From positions 1 to 27,897 of the forward strand of contig JADGQH010000005.1 of the NCBI GenBank assembly GCA_017881985.1: a DNA stretch of 27,897 nucleotides, given 5' to 3'. Shown one piece after another: positions 7,373-14,668 of the stretch. The notes beneath the pieces are model-generated. The model did not search any database and was not told the origin of the DNA. It was given only the letters and a program-made list of their open reading frames with translations. The position numbers and the translations under genes were made by a program. The DNA is from Chloroflexota bacterium (GTDB lineage Bacteria > Chloroflexota > Limnocylindria > Limnocylindrales > CSP1-4). Numbering within the stretch: position 1 is the stretch's first letter; each line of letters begins with the position of its first letter.

Positions 7373-8242
7373 TCAGGCCGGTCGGACGAACGACACCCGC
7401 AGCCGACCGCCCTTCGGGGTCCCGTTCCGAGCGTCGACCTGGAGCGTTCCGTCCGTGGCCACGCGCACGACCGCGCGGCTCGGGCGCGCCGGAGCGCTGC
7501 CGGGCGCGATCGCCGGCTCGAGCGTGGCCGCGTACGGCCCCGGCGGCGGGAGCGCGACCGGGACCTCGAAGGCCAGCGTGGCCCCCCGGCCGTCCGTCCA
7601 CCGATCGGCGATCTCGCCCGTGACCGCGACCCGCCGTCCAAGGAGCTCGCGGGCCGTCGCGAGGTCGCCCGTGGCGATCGCCGCGCGGATCTCCGTGCTG
7701 CGCACCTGGCGTCCCCGGAGCTCGAACGGCGGGACCACCACGACCGTGAACCCCTCGCGGACGCCGAGCGCCGCGAGCGCCTGCGGCGTCCCGCGCCGTT
7801 CGTGGCCGAACGCGGCGTCCGGCGTCATCAGGAAGCCCGCCAGGCCGGTCCGCGACTCGATCGACGCGACGAAGACGTCGTACGGCGTCCGGCGGAGGGC
7901 TTCGTCGAAGTGCTGGACGATGGTCACCGCCACGCCCGCCCGTGACAGCCGGACCAGGCGCTCGCTCGGATCGCACAGGAGCGGCGGCGCGGCGCCCGCC
8001 ATGATCTCGTCGGGGTGGTGATCGAACGTCAGCACGGCCGGCACGGCGCCCAGGCGACCGGCGGCCCGGCGGAGCTCCCGCAGCAGGTAGGCATGTCCGC
8101 GGTGCAGCCCGTCGAAGACGCCCACCACGACCAGCAGCGGTCCGTGGCCCGGAAGGAGCGCGGTGACGCCGTGCAGGACCGACGACGGCCCGGTCGCGCG
8201 GCGGGCGACGGCCGTGGGCAGCGAGCTGGCCCGCTCAGCCAT
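7373..8242 (-). CDS. ribF: RibF-like FAD synthetase with degenerate riboflavin kinase region
   Basis: A 289-residue protein in the usual ribF position, after truB. The N-terminal FMN adenylyltransferase domain is well formed: VGVFDGLHRGH (40-50) is the nucleotidyltransferase HxGH motif, FDHHP follows at 73-77, and RSTEIR (181-186) is the second ATP-binding motif. The C-terminal part from about residue 202 should be a flavokinase domain, but the PTAN metal/ATP motif, the RPTF motif and the acidic catalytic stretch are not recognisable, and it is only about 88 residues against roughly 125. FAD synthesis from FMN is therefore supported, but riboflavin phosphorylation is doubtful. The ATG at 8242 overlaps the truB end by eight bases. 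Confidence 0.85.
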   Translation of the reverse strand: MAERASSLPTAVARRATGPSSVLHGVTALLPGHGPLLVVVGVFDGLHRGHAYLLRELRRAAGRLGAVPAVLTFDHHPDEIMAGAAPPLLCDPSERLVRLSRAGVAVTIVQHFDEALRRTPYDVFVASIESRTGLAGFLMTPDAAFGHERRGTPQALAALGVREGFTVVVVPPFELRGRQVRSTEIRAAIATGDLATARELLGRRVAVTGEIADRWTDGRGATLAFEVPVALPPPGPYAATLEPAIAPGSAPARPSRAVVRVATDGTLQVDARNGTPKGGRLRVSFVRPA

Positions 8243-9395
8243 GCGTCGCGGCACCGGCGCGCGGCACGAGCACCTTGTCGGGCACGAGGCGGCCGCCGGC
8301 TCGCCGGGCGATCGCCGCCAGGGAACCATTCTCGAGCAGGAGCCGAACCCGGTCCGCGCCGGCCAAAGAGACCGCGGCGGCCGAGGAGACCGCGCCTGCC
8401 ACCGGGCCGACTGGCGGGATGCCGGACGGCGCCGGGAGCCGGCCGCCCTCCCCGATCCAGCCGCCGTGCGCGACGACGACGATCTCGTCCGGGCGGAGCG
8501 TGACGGCGGGGAGGTCATCGAGGCCGGTCCCGACCGGGCGGAGCAGGTCCGCGAAGCGCCCGCCGGCCGCTGCCTCGCGGGCCACATCGAGGCTGATCGC
8601 GTCGTCGAGCGTGAATGGCCCCGCGGCGGTGCGGCGGAGCGCCCCGAGATACGCCGCGCTGCCGACGGCAGTCCCGAGATCGCGCGCAAGCGCCCGGACG
8701 TAGGTGCCCGCGGAGCAGGCCACGTCGATCACCGCGAGCGGGCGGTCCGGGTCCGTCCCATCCCACCGCTCCAGGGAAAGGGCGTGGAAGGTCGTCTCGC
8801 GAGCCGGCAGCTCCGGGGCGTGACCAGCCCGGGCCAGGGCATACGCACGCCGCCCGCCGACCTTGCGCGCCGAGAACGCCGGGGGAAGCTGCAGGTGCGT
8901 CCCGAGGAATCCCGCCAGGGCGGCCTCGACGACCTCGCGCGACGGCGCCGGCCCCTCGCTCGGCGTCAGCTCTCCCTCGAGGTCGTCGGTGGTCGACGAC
9001 GCGCCGAAGCAGACGGTCGCCCGGTAGGCCTTCCTGGCGCCGAGATGGAACTCCACCACGCGCGTCCCCAGGCCCAGGTAGAGCGGGAGGACGCCGGACG
9101 CGAACGGGTCGAGGGTCCCGCCATGGCCGATTCGCTTCGTCCCCGCGAGACGCCGCACGAGCGCGACGACGTCATGCGACGTCGGGCCGACCGGCTTGTC
9201 GACCACGAGGATGCCGTCCAGCCCGGCGTCGATCCGGCGCGGCCGCCGCTCTCGGACAGGGTCGGCCGTCTCGGCCAGGTGCTCAGCCGCCGGGTGCTCA
9301 GCCGTCGGGTGCGCGGCGGCGGCGGGCAGCTCGTCCGTCATCAGCCGCTCGTCCGCGACGAGCTCCTCGTCCGTCATGGGCTTCTCGTCGCTCAC
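8235..9395 (-). CDS. truB: tRNA pseudouridine(55) synthase TruB
   Basis: A 386-residue enzyme that makes pseudouridine 55 in the tRNA T-loop. The catalytic motif GHGGTLDPFASGVLP places the nucleophile at D96, and RKAYRATVCFG (121-131) carries the conserved Tyr. The N-terminal core begins at DGILVVDKPVGPTSHDVV, and the C-terminal region resembles the TruB/PUA-like RNA-binding domain. GTG at 9395 overlaps the nrnA stop (GTGA), which gives an extra N-terminal region of about 55 residues, acidic and repetitive (MTDE twice, HPTAE/HPAAE/HLAE). ATG codons at 9377 and 9338 are alternative starts that would remove some of it. Translational coupling to nrnA favours the GTG. Confidence 0.95.
   Translation of the reverse strand: MSDEKPMTDEELVADERLMTDELPAAAAHPTAEHPAAEHLAETADPVRERRPRRIDAGLDGILVVDKPVGPTSHDVVALVRRLAGTKRIGHGGTLDPFASGVLPLYLGLGTRVVEFHLGARKAYRATVCFGASSTTDDLEGELTPSEGPAPSREVVEAALAGFLGTHLQLPPAFSARKVGGRRAYALARAGHAPELPARETTFHALSLERWDGTDPDRPLAVIDVACSAGTYVRALARDLGTAVGSAAYLGALRRTAAGPFTLDDAISLDVAREAAAGGRFADLLRPVGTGLDDLPAVTLRPDEIVVVAHGGWIGEGGRLPAPSGIPPVGPVAGAVSSAAAVSLAGADRVRLLLENGSLAAIARRAGGRLVPDKVLVPRAGAATHG
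9278..9307. repeat. 15-bp tandem repeat in the truB N-terminal extension
   Basis: GGTGCTCAGCCGCCG and GGTGCTCAGCCGTCG are adjacent and differ at one base, with a degenerate third unit beginning at 9308. They encode the pentapeptide-like series HPTAE, HPAAE, HLAE in the non-catalytic extension of TruB, so the repeat is in frame. Confidence 0.7.
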
Positions 9396-10411
9396 CGCGC
9401 CACGGCCCGGGCGAAGCGGATCGCCACCGGGAGGACGACGGCCGCGGCGTCCGCGAGCGGGAGGTCGAGCGACGCGCCCGCGGCCCGGGCATGCCCGCCG
9501 CCGCCCCACGTTCCACACAGCGCCGTGGCGTCCACGCCGCCCGGCTTCGTGCGGACGGAGACCCGCGTCGCGTTGTCCTTCTCCTTGAGCAGCAATGCCA
9601 CCTCGGCCGTCTCCGACTGGGCGAGCAGGTCGATGATCCCCTCGGAGTGCTCCGAGCGCGCCCCGGTCGCGACCAGGTCGGCCAGCTCCATCGTCGAAGC
9701 GATGACGAGCCCGTCGGCGTGGGACCCAAGCCGCCCCAGGACGCGACCAAAGAGCGCGAGCTGCGCATCGGGCTTGGTGCGGTAGAGGCGCCGGCTGATC
9801 TCGGAGAGTGGCGCCCCCGCCTCCACGAGCGCGGCCGCGACCTCGAGCGTGCGTGGCGTCGCGTTCGGGTGGGCGAAGGTGGCCGTGTCCATCACGATCC
9901 CGGCCGTCAGCGCCGCGGCGAGCCGTCCCTTCCCCAGCGCCAGGGGCACGCCGAGCCGGGTGGCGAGCAGCGCGACCATCTCGCAGGTCGCCGCAGCGCT
10001 TGCATCGATCCAGACGAGGTCACCGGACGCGGCGTTGCTGGCGTGATGGTCGATCGTGAGGAGCGGCGTCGCGGCGAACAGCGCGGCGTTGCGGTCGCGG
10101 ATCGCACCGACACGCGACAGGTCGCCGCAATCGCACAGGACGACCAGGTCATAGGCGACGTCCGGCTCCGGGTCCGTGCGGACGGCGTCGCTTCCCTCGA
10201 GGAACCGGTAGAGCTCCGGCACCGCATCCGACGCGGCGACGGTCGCCCGCCCGCCGCGGGCCTCGACGATGAGGCCGATGGCGATGGCCGCGCCCAACGC
10301 GTCCGCGTCCGGGCTCTCGTGCCCGATCGCGAGCACGCAGCGCGCCCCGCGCAGGCGCTCCACCACGGCATCGGGAACCGCCGCCGCGAGCGGTCGCAGG
10401 TCGATGCGCAT
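9392..10411 (-). CDS. nrnA: DHH/DHHA1 phosphoesterase (NrnA-like oligoribonuclease / pAp phosphatase)
   Basis: A 339-residue member of the DHH family. NrnA-type proteins hydrolyse very short RNAs left by exonucleases and dephosphorylate 3'-phosphoadenosine 5'-phosphate. The motifs are in order: GHESPDADALG with H31, D35 and D37; LCDCGD with D94; the DHH triad at 121-123 in TIDHHASN; a GIVMDTATFAHPN segment; and the C-terminal DHHA1 substrate motif GGGGHARAAG. The ATG overlaps the rbfA stop (TGATG) and the stop overlaps the truB start (GTGA). Members of this family sit in the nusA-infB-rbfA-truB cluster in many Gram-positive bacteria. Substrate choice between nanoRNA, pAp and cyclic dinucleotide products is not decided by sequence alone. 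Confidence 0.92.
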   Translation of the reverse strand: MRIDLRPLAAAVPDAVVERLRGARCVLAIGHESPDADALGAAIAIGLIVEARGGRATVAASDAVPELYRFLEGSDAVRTDPEPDVAYDLVVLCDCGDLSRVGAIRDRNAALFAATPLLTIDHHASNAASGDLVWIDASAAATCEMVALLATRLGVPLALGKGRLAAALTAGIVMDTATFAHPNATPRTLEVAAALVEAGAPLSEISRRLYRTKPDAQLALFGRVLGRLGSHADGLVIASTMELADLVATGARSEHSEGIIDLLAQSETAEVALLLKEKDNATRVSVRTKPGGVDATALCGTWGGGGHARAAGASLDLPLADAAAVVLPVAIRFARAVAR

Positions 10412-11025
10412 CAGGGTTTCCGGCGGGGACGTCGGGCGCGCGGGGTTGGCCGATTGCCCGACGAGGCGTCGGCGCGGCCCGGGCCGCCGCTCCGCCGCCG
10501 GCGCCAGATCGGGACGCCTGTCGGCGCGTCGGTCCCGCCGGCCGGCCGGGCCTGCCGGGCGACGGCGTCGGCTTCGGGCAGGAGGTCTGGCTCGGGCGTG
10601 TCGCCCTCGCGGGGCAGGCGCGCGACCGGCGTCGGCAGGGATTCCTTCACCGGCGCGTCCGCGATCGAGGCAGCCCGGGGCGCGTCGCCGCGCTCCAGCT
10701 CATCGAGGATCTGGAGGACGCGCGTGCCGTGCTCCATCGACGCATCGAGCTCGACGTGGAGCGCGGGAATCCTCCGCAGGTGAAGCCGCACGCCCAGCTC
10801 TCGCCGGACGAATCCCATCGCCCGTTCGAGGGCCGCCAGCGTCTCGCGCCGTTCGGCGGTATCGCCGATCACGCTGACCCAGACCTTGGCGTGCGAAAGG
10901 TCCCGCGTTGTCTCGACGTCGGTCACGGTCGCGAACCCGATGCGCGGATCCGCGACCTCCCGGGCCAGGATTGCGCCGATCTCCTGTCGAAGGAGCTCGT
11001 CGACGCGATCCGTGCGCTGGCTCAT
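10411..11025 (-). CDS. rbfA: 30S ribosome-binding factor RbfA with long basic tail
   Basis: A 204-residue protein. The first 115 or so residues are the KH-like RbfA domain that binds the maturing 30S subunit and helps 16S rRNA 5'-end processing: RVDELLRQEIGAIL at 7-20, DPRIGFATVTDVETTRDLSHAKVWVSV at 27 onward (given here by its ends, DPRIGF and KVWVSV), and LHLRRIPALHVELD before ERG. Most RbfA proteins end near 120-130. Here about 85 more residues follow, rich in Pro, Gly and Arg and ending RRPRRKP, probably disordered and RNA-binding. ATG at 11025 lies nine bases after the infB stop. Confidence 0.95.
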   Translation of the reverse strand: MSQRTDRVDELLRQEIGAILAREVADPRIGFATVTDVETTRDLSHAKVWVSVIGDTAERRETLAALERAMGFVRRELGVRLHLRRIPALHVELDASMEHGTRVLQILDELERGDAPRAASIADAPVKESLPTPVARLPREGDTPEPDLLPEADAVARQARPAGGTDAPTGVPIWRRRRSGGPGRADASSGNRPTPRARRPRRKP

Positions 11026-11034
11026 GGGCGGCCC

Positions 11035-12933
11035 CTACCGGAGGTTCGAGCGGCTGACCGACTGCTGCGTGAACGCCTCGATGATGTCGCCCTCGGCGAG
11101 ATCATGGAACCCGGCCAGCCCGATGCCGCACTCGTAGCCCTGGGCCACGTCGCGCACGTCGTCGCGGAAGCGCCGCAGGGAGTCCAGCTTGTCCGTGGCG
11201 ATCAGCTTGCCGTTGCGGTAGACGCGGACCCCTGCGGTCCGCGGGATGTGGCCGTCGGTCACGAACGACCCGGCGATGACCGTGCTCTTGCCCACCCGGA
11301 AGATCTGGCGGACCTCGGCGCGACCCTCGACCTGCTCCACGATCTCCGGCTCGAGCATGCCCTTGAGGGCGGCCTCGATGTCGTCGGTGAGCTTGTAGAT
11401 GATGTCGTAGAGGCGGACGTCGACCTTCTCGGCCTCCGCCGTCCGGCGGGCCTGCGGGTCGAGCTTCGTGTTGAAGCCGACGACGATCGCGTTGGACGCC
11501 GAGGCGAGCAGGATGTCGTTGTCGGTGATGTCGCCGGTGCCCTCGTGGAGGACGCTGATGCGCACCTCGTCCGAGATGATCTGTCCGAGCGCGTGCGTGA
11601 TCGCCCCGAGCGAGCCGGACACGTCCGACTTCAGGATGATCCGGAGCTCCTTGGACTGGCCCTCCTGGAACTGGTTGAAGAGATCCTCGAGGGTCGCCTT
11701 CTGGCTGGTCCCGGCCTGCGCGGTTGCCGCGATGCGGGTCTGCTCGACCATGGACCGGGCGGTCTTCTCGTCCGCCACGACGCGCAGGATGTCGCCCGCC
11801 TCCGGGACCTCGTCGAGCCCGAGCACGAGCGCCGCGGACGAGGGGCCGGCCTTCTGGATCCGTTTGCCGGCCGCGTTCTCGAGCGCCTTGACCTTGCCGT
11901 AGGTCTTGCCCACGACGACGATCTCGCCGATCCGCAGCGTGCCGGTCTGGACGACGACCGTCGCCACCGGGCCGCGCCCCTTGTCCAGCTCCGCCTCGAT
12001 GATCGTCCCGACCGCCGGGCGCTTCGGGTCGGCCTTGAGCTCCTGGAGATCGGCGACGAGGTTCACCATGTCGAACAGGTCGTCGAGGCCCTGGCGGGTC
12101 TTGGCCGAGACCTGGACGAGCGGGACGTCGCCGCCGTATTCCTCGATGACGACGTTGGCTTCCGTGAGCTCGGTCTTGACGCGGTCCGGGTTGGCGTCCG
12201 GCTTGTCGATCTTGTTGAGGGCGATGATGATCGGCACTTTCGCCGCGCGGGCGTGGCTGATCGCCTCGAGCGTCTGGGGCATGACGCCGTCGTCCGCCGC
12301 CACCACGATGATCGCGATGTCGGTGACCTTGGCGCCTCGGGCGCGCATCGCCGTGAACGCCTCGTGACCCGGCGTGTCGAGGAAGACGACCCGTTTGTCG
12401 TCCTTGACAACCACCGAGGCGCCGATGTGCTGGGTGATCCCGCCGCGCTCCCCGGCCGCCACGGCGGTGCTCCGGATCGCGTCGAGCAGGCTCGTCTTGC
12501 CGTGGTCGACGTGGCCCATCACCGTCACGATGGGTGCGCGGGGCACCAGCAACGACGGGTCGCCGTCGACGAAGAGCGTCTCCTTCGTCGCCGGTGCGGG
12601 CGCTTCCGTGCGCTCGTCCTCGGCCGTGACGACCGGCGCCTCCGCCTCGTCCGTCTCGAATCCCAGCTCCGTGGCGACGAGGGACGCGGTGTCCCGGTCG
12701 ATCAGCTGGTTGATCGTGGCGAAGATCCCGCTCTTGATGAGCTCCCGGATGACGTCCGCCGGGTTGACCGCCAGGACCTCCGCGAGCTCCTTGACGGTGA
12801 TCGTGGACGGCAGCACGACGGCTGCGCGCTCGCGCGGCTCGGCAACCGAGACCGGCGTGAACGCGCCGCCTTCGCGTCGCTGCGGTTTGCGGGGCCCGCG
12901 GCGCCCGCGGGTCCCGCTCCTGCTCCTGGCCAT
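11035..12933 (-). CDS. infB: Translation initiation factor IF-2
   Basis: A 632-residue GTPase that brings fMet-tRNA to the 30S subunit and promotes subunit joining. A short basic leader (1-25) precedes the IF2_N module (about 45-93, ITVKELAEVLAVNPADVIREL). The G domain follows: G1 is GHVDHGKTS at 140-148, G3 is DTPGHEAF, and G4 is NKID. Domains II to IV (to the EIVEQVEGRAEVRQIFRV and GSFVTDG regions) complete the protein. It is much shorter than E. coli IF-2 (890) because the N-terminal linker is short, as is common in Gram-positive bacteria and Chloroflexota. The ATG shares a base with the rnpM stop (TGATG), with GGAGG just upstream. Confidence 0.98.
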   Translation of the reverse strand: MARSRSGTRGRRGPRKPQRREGGAFTPVSVAEPRERAAVVLPSTITVKELAEVLAVNPADVIRELIKSGIFATINQLIDRDTASLVATELGFETDEAEAPVVTAEDERTEAPAPATKETLFVDGDPSLLVPRAPIVTVMGHVDHGKTSLLDAIRSTAVAAGERGGITQHIGASVVVKDDKRVVFLDTPGHEAFTAMRARGAKVTDIAIIVVAADDGVMPQTLEAISHARAAKVPIIIALNKIDKPDANPDRVKTELTEANVVIEEYGGDVPLVQVSAKTRQGLDDLFDMVNLVADLQELKADPKRPAVGTIIEAELDKGRGPVATVVVQTGTLRIGEIVVVGKTYGKVKALENAAGKRIQKAGPSSAALVLGLDEVPEAGDILRVVADEKTARSMVEQTRIAATAQAGTSQKATLEDLFNQFQEGQSKELRIILKSDVSGSLGAITHALGQIISDEVRISVLHEGTGDITDNDILLASASNAIVVGFNTKLDPQARRTAEAEKVDVRLYDIIYKLTDDIEAALKGMLEPEIVEQVEGRAEVRQIFRVGKSTVIAGSFVTDGHIPRTAGVRVYRNGKLIATDKLDSLRRFRDDVRDVAQGYECGIGLAGFHDLAEGDIIEAFTQQSVSRSNLR

Positions 12934-13247
12934 CAGGCCCCTCCTTCTTGGTCAACGTGGTTCTGCATCTGGGGTGTCGGGGCGCCGCCCCTGAACGGGT
13001 CGAAGAGCCCGGCCGGGATCGGGACCGCGAGCGCGCGCCGCAGCGTGCCCTTCGCCATCGCGAGGTCGTGGCACGCCGGATCGACGCACACGTAGGCGCC
13101 GCGACCGGGCGCCCGTCCGGTCGCATCGAGCGCGATCGTGCCGCCCGGCGTCCGCACCACCCGCAGCAGCTCGCGCTTCGGGCGGGCCGTCCGGCAGGCG
13201 ACGCAGGTCCGGGTCGGGTGCTGCCGCGGAGGCAGGCCGCCGCCCAC
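12933..13247 (-). CDS. rnpM: YlxR family RNA-binding protein (RnpM)
   Basis: A 104-residue basic protein of the YlxR family, usually encoded between nusA and infB as here. The signature residues are visible: RTCVACRTARPKRELLRVV at 13-31 and GRGAYVCVDPACHDLAMAKG at 48-67. The family binds RNA, and in Bacillus subtilis YlxR was renamed RnpM for its effect on RNase P activity; a role in this organism is inferred from family and place. GTG at 13247 is eight bases after the nusA stop, and the stop overlaps infB by one base. Confidence 0.93.
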   Translation of the reverse strand: MGGGLPPRQHPTRTCVACRTARPKRELLRVVRTPGGTIALDATGRAPGRGAYVCVDPACHDLAMAKGTLRRALAVPIPAGLFDPFRGGAPTPQMQNHVDQEGGA

Positions 13248-13255
13248 GCGCCCCG

Positions 13256-14437
13256 CTACGGTGTCACCTCCGCCGTTGGAAGGGCGGCCGGAACGTCCGC
13301 GCTCGCGGGCACGCCTTCTTCCTCGAGCTGGGCAGCGGGTGGCAGCTCGGCGGCGGGAGCGGCCGGCACAGGCGCAGCGGCACCAGGGACCGGCGCGACT
13401 GCCTCCGGTGCCTGGACGTCGCTGCGGATGTCGATCCGCCAGCCGGTCATCTTCGCGGCGAGTCGCGCGTTCTGCCCTTCACGCCCGATTGCGAGCGAGA
13501 GCATCTTCTCGGGGACGATGACGCTCGCGATCCGGTGCTCCTCGTCGATGTGCACGGCCACGACCTGCGCCGGGCTCAGCGCCTTCGCGACGAAGACGGC
13601 CGGGTCCTCGTGCCACTCGATCACGTCGATCTTCTCGCCGGCGAGCTCGGCCACGACGGCCTGGACGCGCGCGCCACGCTGGCCCACCGTCGCGCCGACG
13701 GGGTCGAGGCCCTCCTGGCGCGAGGCCACCGCGACCTTCGAGCGGCTGCCCGGCTCGCGGGCGATCGCCTTGATCTCGACGGTCCCGGCGTGGATCTCGG
13801 GGACCTCGAGCTCGAAGAGCCGGCGAAGGAACCCCTTGTGGGTTCGGCTGACGAGCACCTGCGGGCCCTTCGGGCCGCGGCGCACCTCCAGCACGAACGC
13901 CTTGACGTTCTGGCCGATCCGGTAGTGCTCCACCGGCGACTGCTCGGTTGTCGCGAGGATCGCCTCCGCCTTGCCGAGGTCGAGGATGATCGCCCGCGGC
14001 TCGACCCGGTTGACGGTCCCGGTGATGAGGTCGCCCTCGCGGCTCGCGAACTGGTCGTAGACGACGTCGCGCTCGGCCTCGCGCAGGCGCTGCAGGACGA
14101 CCTGCTTCGCCGTCTGCGCACCGATCCGCCCGAATGCATCCTGGCCCAGCTGCTCGGTGACGACCTCCTCGCCGATCTCGGCATCGGGCTTGATCGCCCG
14201 GGCCTCCTCGAGGGTGAGCTCGGTGAGCGGATCCTCCACGACCGCGACGACGAGGCGCTCGCGGGTCACGAGCATCTCGCCGCGCTCCGGGTCGATCCGG
14301 ACGCGGACGTCCTCGTTGCCGGGGATCCGGCGGTAGGCCGACTCGATGGCGTCGGAGATCGTCAGGACGAGGTGCTCCCGGGGGACGCCCTTCTCGGCGT
14401 TGAGCTGGAGGAGGGCGCCCACGAAGTCGCGGCTCAT
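13256..14437 (-). CDS. nusA: Transcription termination/antitermination factor NusA
   Basis: A 393-residue NusA with the N-terminal RNA polymerase-binding domain (1-120), an S1 domain (about 130-200, GDLITGTVNRVEPRAIILDL), and two KH domains (VGQRGARVQAVVAELAGEKI and AIGREGQNARLAAKMTGWRI). It lacks the acidic repeats of the E. coli protein; instead the last 55 residues are Ala/Pro-rich. ATG at 14437 is chosen because AGAGGTGG lies five bases upstream; an in-frame GTG at 14446 would overlap that site. rimP, which usually precedes nusA, is absent; ispG lies upstream. A terminator in its leader (14491-14518) suggests feedback control. Confidence 0.97.
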   Translation of the reverse strand: MSRDFVGALLQLNAEKGVPREHLVLTISDAIESAYRRIPGNEDVRVRIDPERGEMLVTRERLVVAVVEDPLTELTLEEARAIKPDAEIGEEVVTEQLGQDAFGRIGAQTAKQVVLQRLREAERDVVYDQFASREGDLITGTVNRVEPRAIILDLGKAEAILATTEQSPVEHYRIGQNVKAFVLEVRRGPKGPQVLVSRTHKGFLRRLFELEVPEIHAGTVEIKAIAREPGSRSKVAVASRQEGLDPVGATVGQRGARVQAVVAELAGEKIDVIEWHEDPAVFVAKALSPAQVVAVHIDEEHRIASVIVPEKMLSLAIGREGQNARLAAKMTGWRIDIRSDVQAPEAVAPVPGAAAPVPAAPAAELPPAAQLEEEGVPASADVPAALPTAEVTP

Positions 14438-14490
14438 GCGGTCCACCTCTCACACTCGTGTTCGACCGACGGCGGCCGTCCCAGCCGACC

Positions 14491-14518
14491 GAAAGAAAAA
14501 CGTGGGGGTCACCCACGT
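14491..14518 (-). terminator. Intrinsic terminator in the nusA leader (candidate attenuator)
   Basis: On the minus strand ACGTGGG (14518-14512) and CCCACGT (14506-14500) form a 7-bp stem with a TGACC loop, followed by TTTTTCTTTC. This is the only hairpin in the window with a real U tract. It lies downstream of the -10 element at 14549-14554 and upstream of the nusA start, so transcripts from that promoter must cross it before reaching nusA. It could also stop readthrough from ispG. Confidence 0.72.
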
Positions 14519-14548
14519 CATGGAGCGGCGCGGTCGAAGTTGCACCGG

Positions 14549-14554
14549 AGTATA
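14549..14554 (-). promoter_or_regulatory. -10 promoter element ahead of nusA
   Basis: The minus strand reads GGGG-TATACT-CCGG, a five-of-six match to TATAAT, about 112 bases upstream of the nusA ATG. The predicted transcript start is near 14542. I see no -35 better than chance at 16-18 bases. TATACTCCG is also found at the rplS promoter. Confidence 0.45.
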
Positions 14555-14628
14555 CCCCACGCGGGCCGCGCCTCCCCGCCGCGCCGCGTGACGCCTGCCG
14601 GTGCGTCGATGCAACGGGGGTGGCGCGC

Positions 14629-14666
14629 GGACGCACCGCCGGCCGCGCCGGCGCGCGGCGGCGTCC
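14629..14666. terminator. Long GC hairpin just after ispG
   Basis: Two bases beyond the ispG stop, the minus strand can pair GGACGC-CGCCG with CGGCG-GT-GCGTCC, which is 11 base pairs with a two-base bulge and a GC-rich loop. No U tract follows. It may mark the end of the rpsB-ispG transcript or protect its 3' end. Confidence 0.4.
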
Positions 14667-14668
14667 GG

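Noticed and set aside
10729..13095. A 788-codon plus-strand frame opposite infB and rbfA
   Set aside because: Same cause. It is rich in Asp/Val/Arg/Leu repeats typical of reversed GC-rich genes, and infB is unmistakable.
14450..14521. A 23-codon minus-strand reading frame in the nusA leader (MTWVTPTFFFRSAGT...) that runs through the terminator
   Set aside because: A leader peptide would fit attenuation, but there is no Shine-Dalgarno before its ATG and no run of regulatory codons except three Phe. Left as a possibility only.
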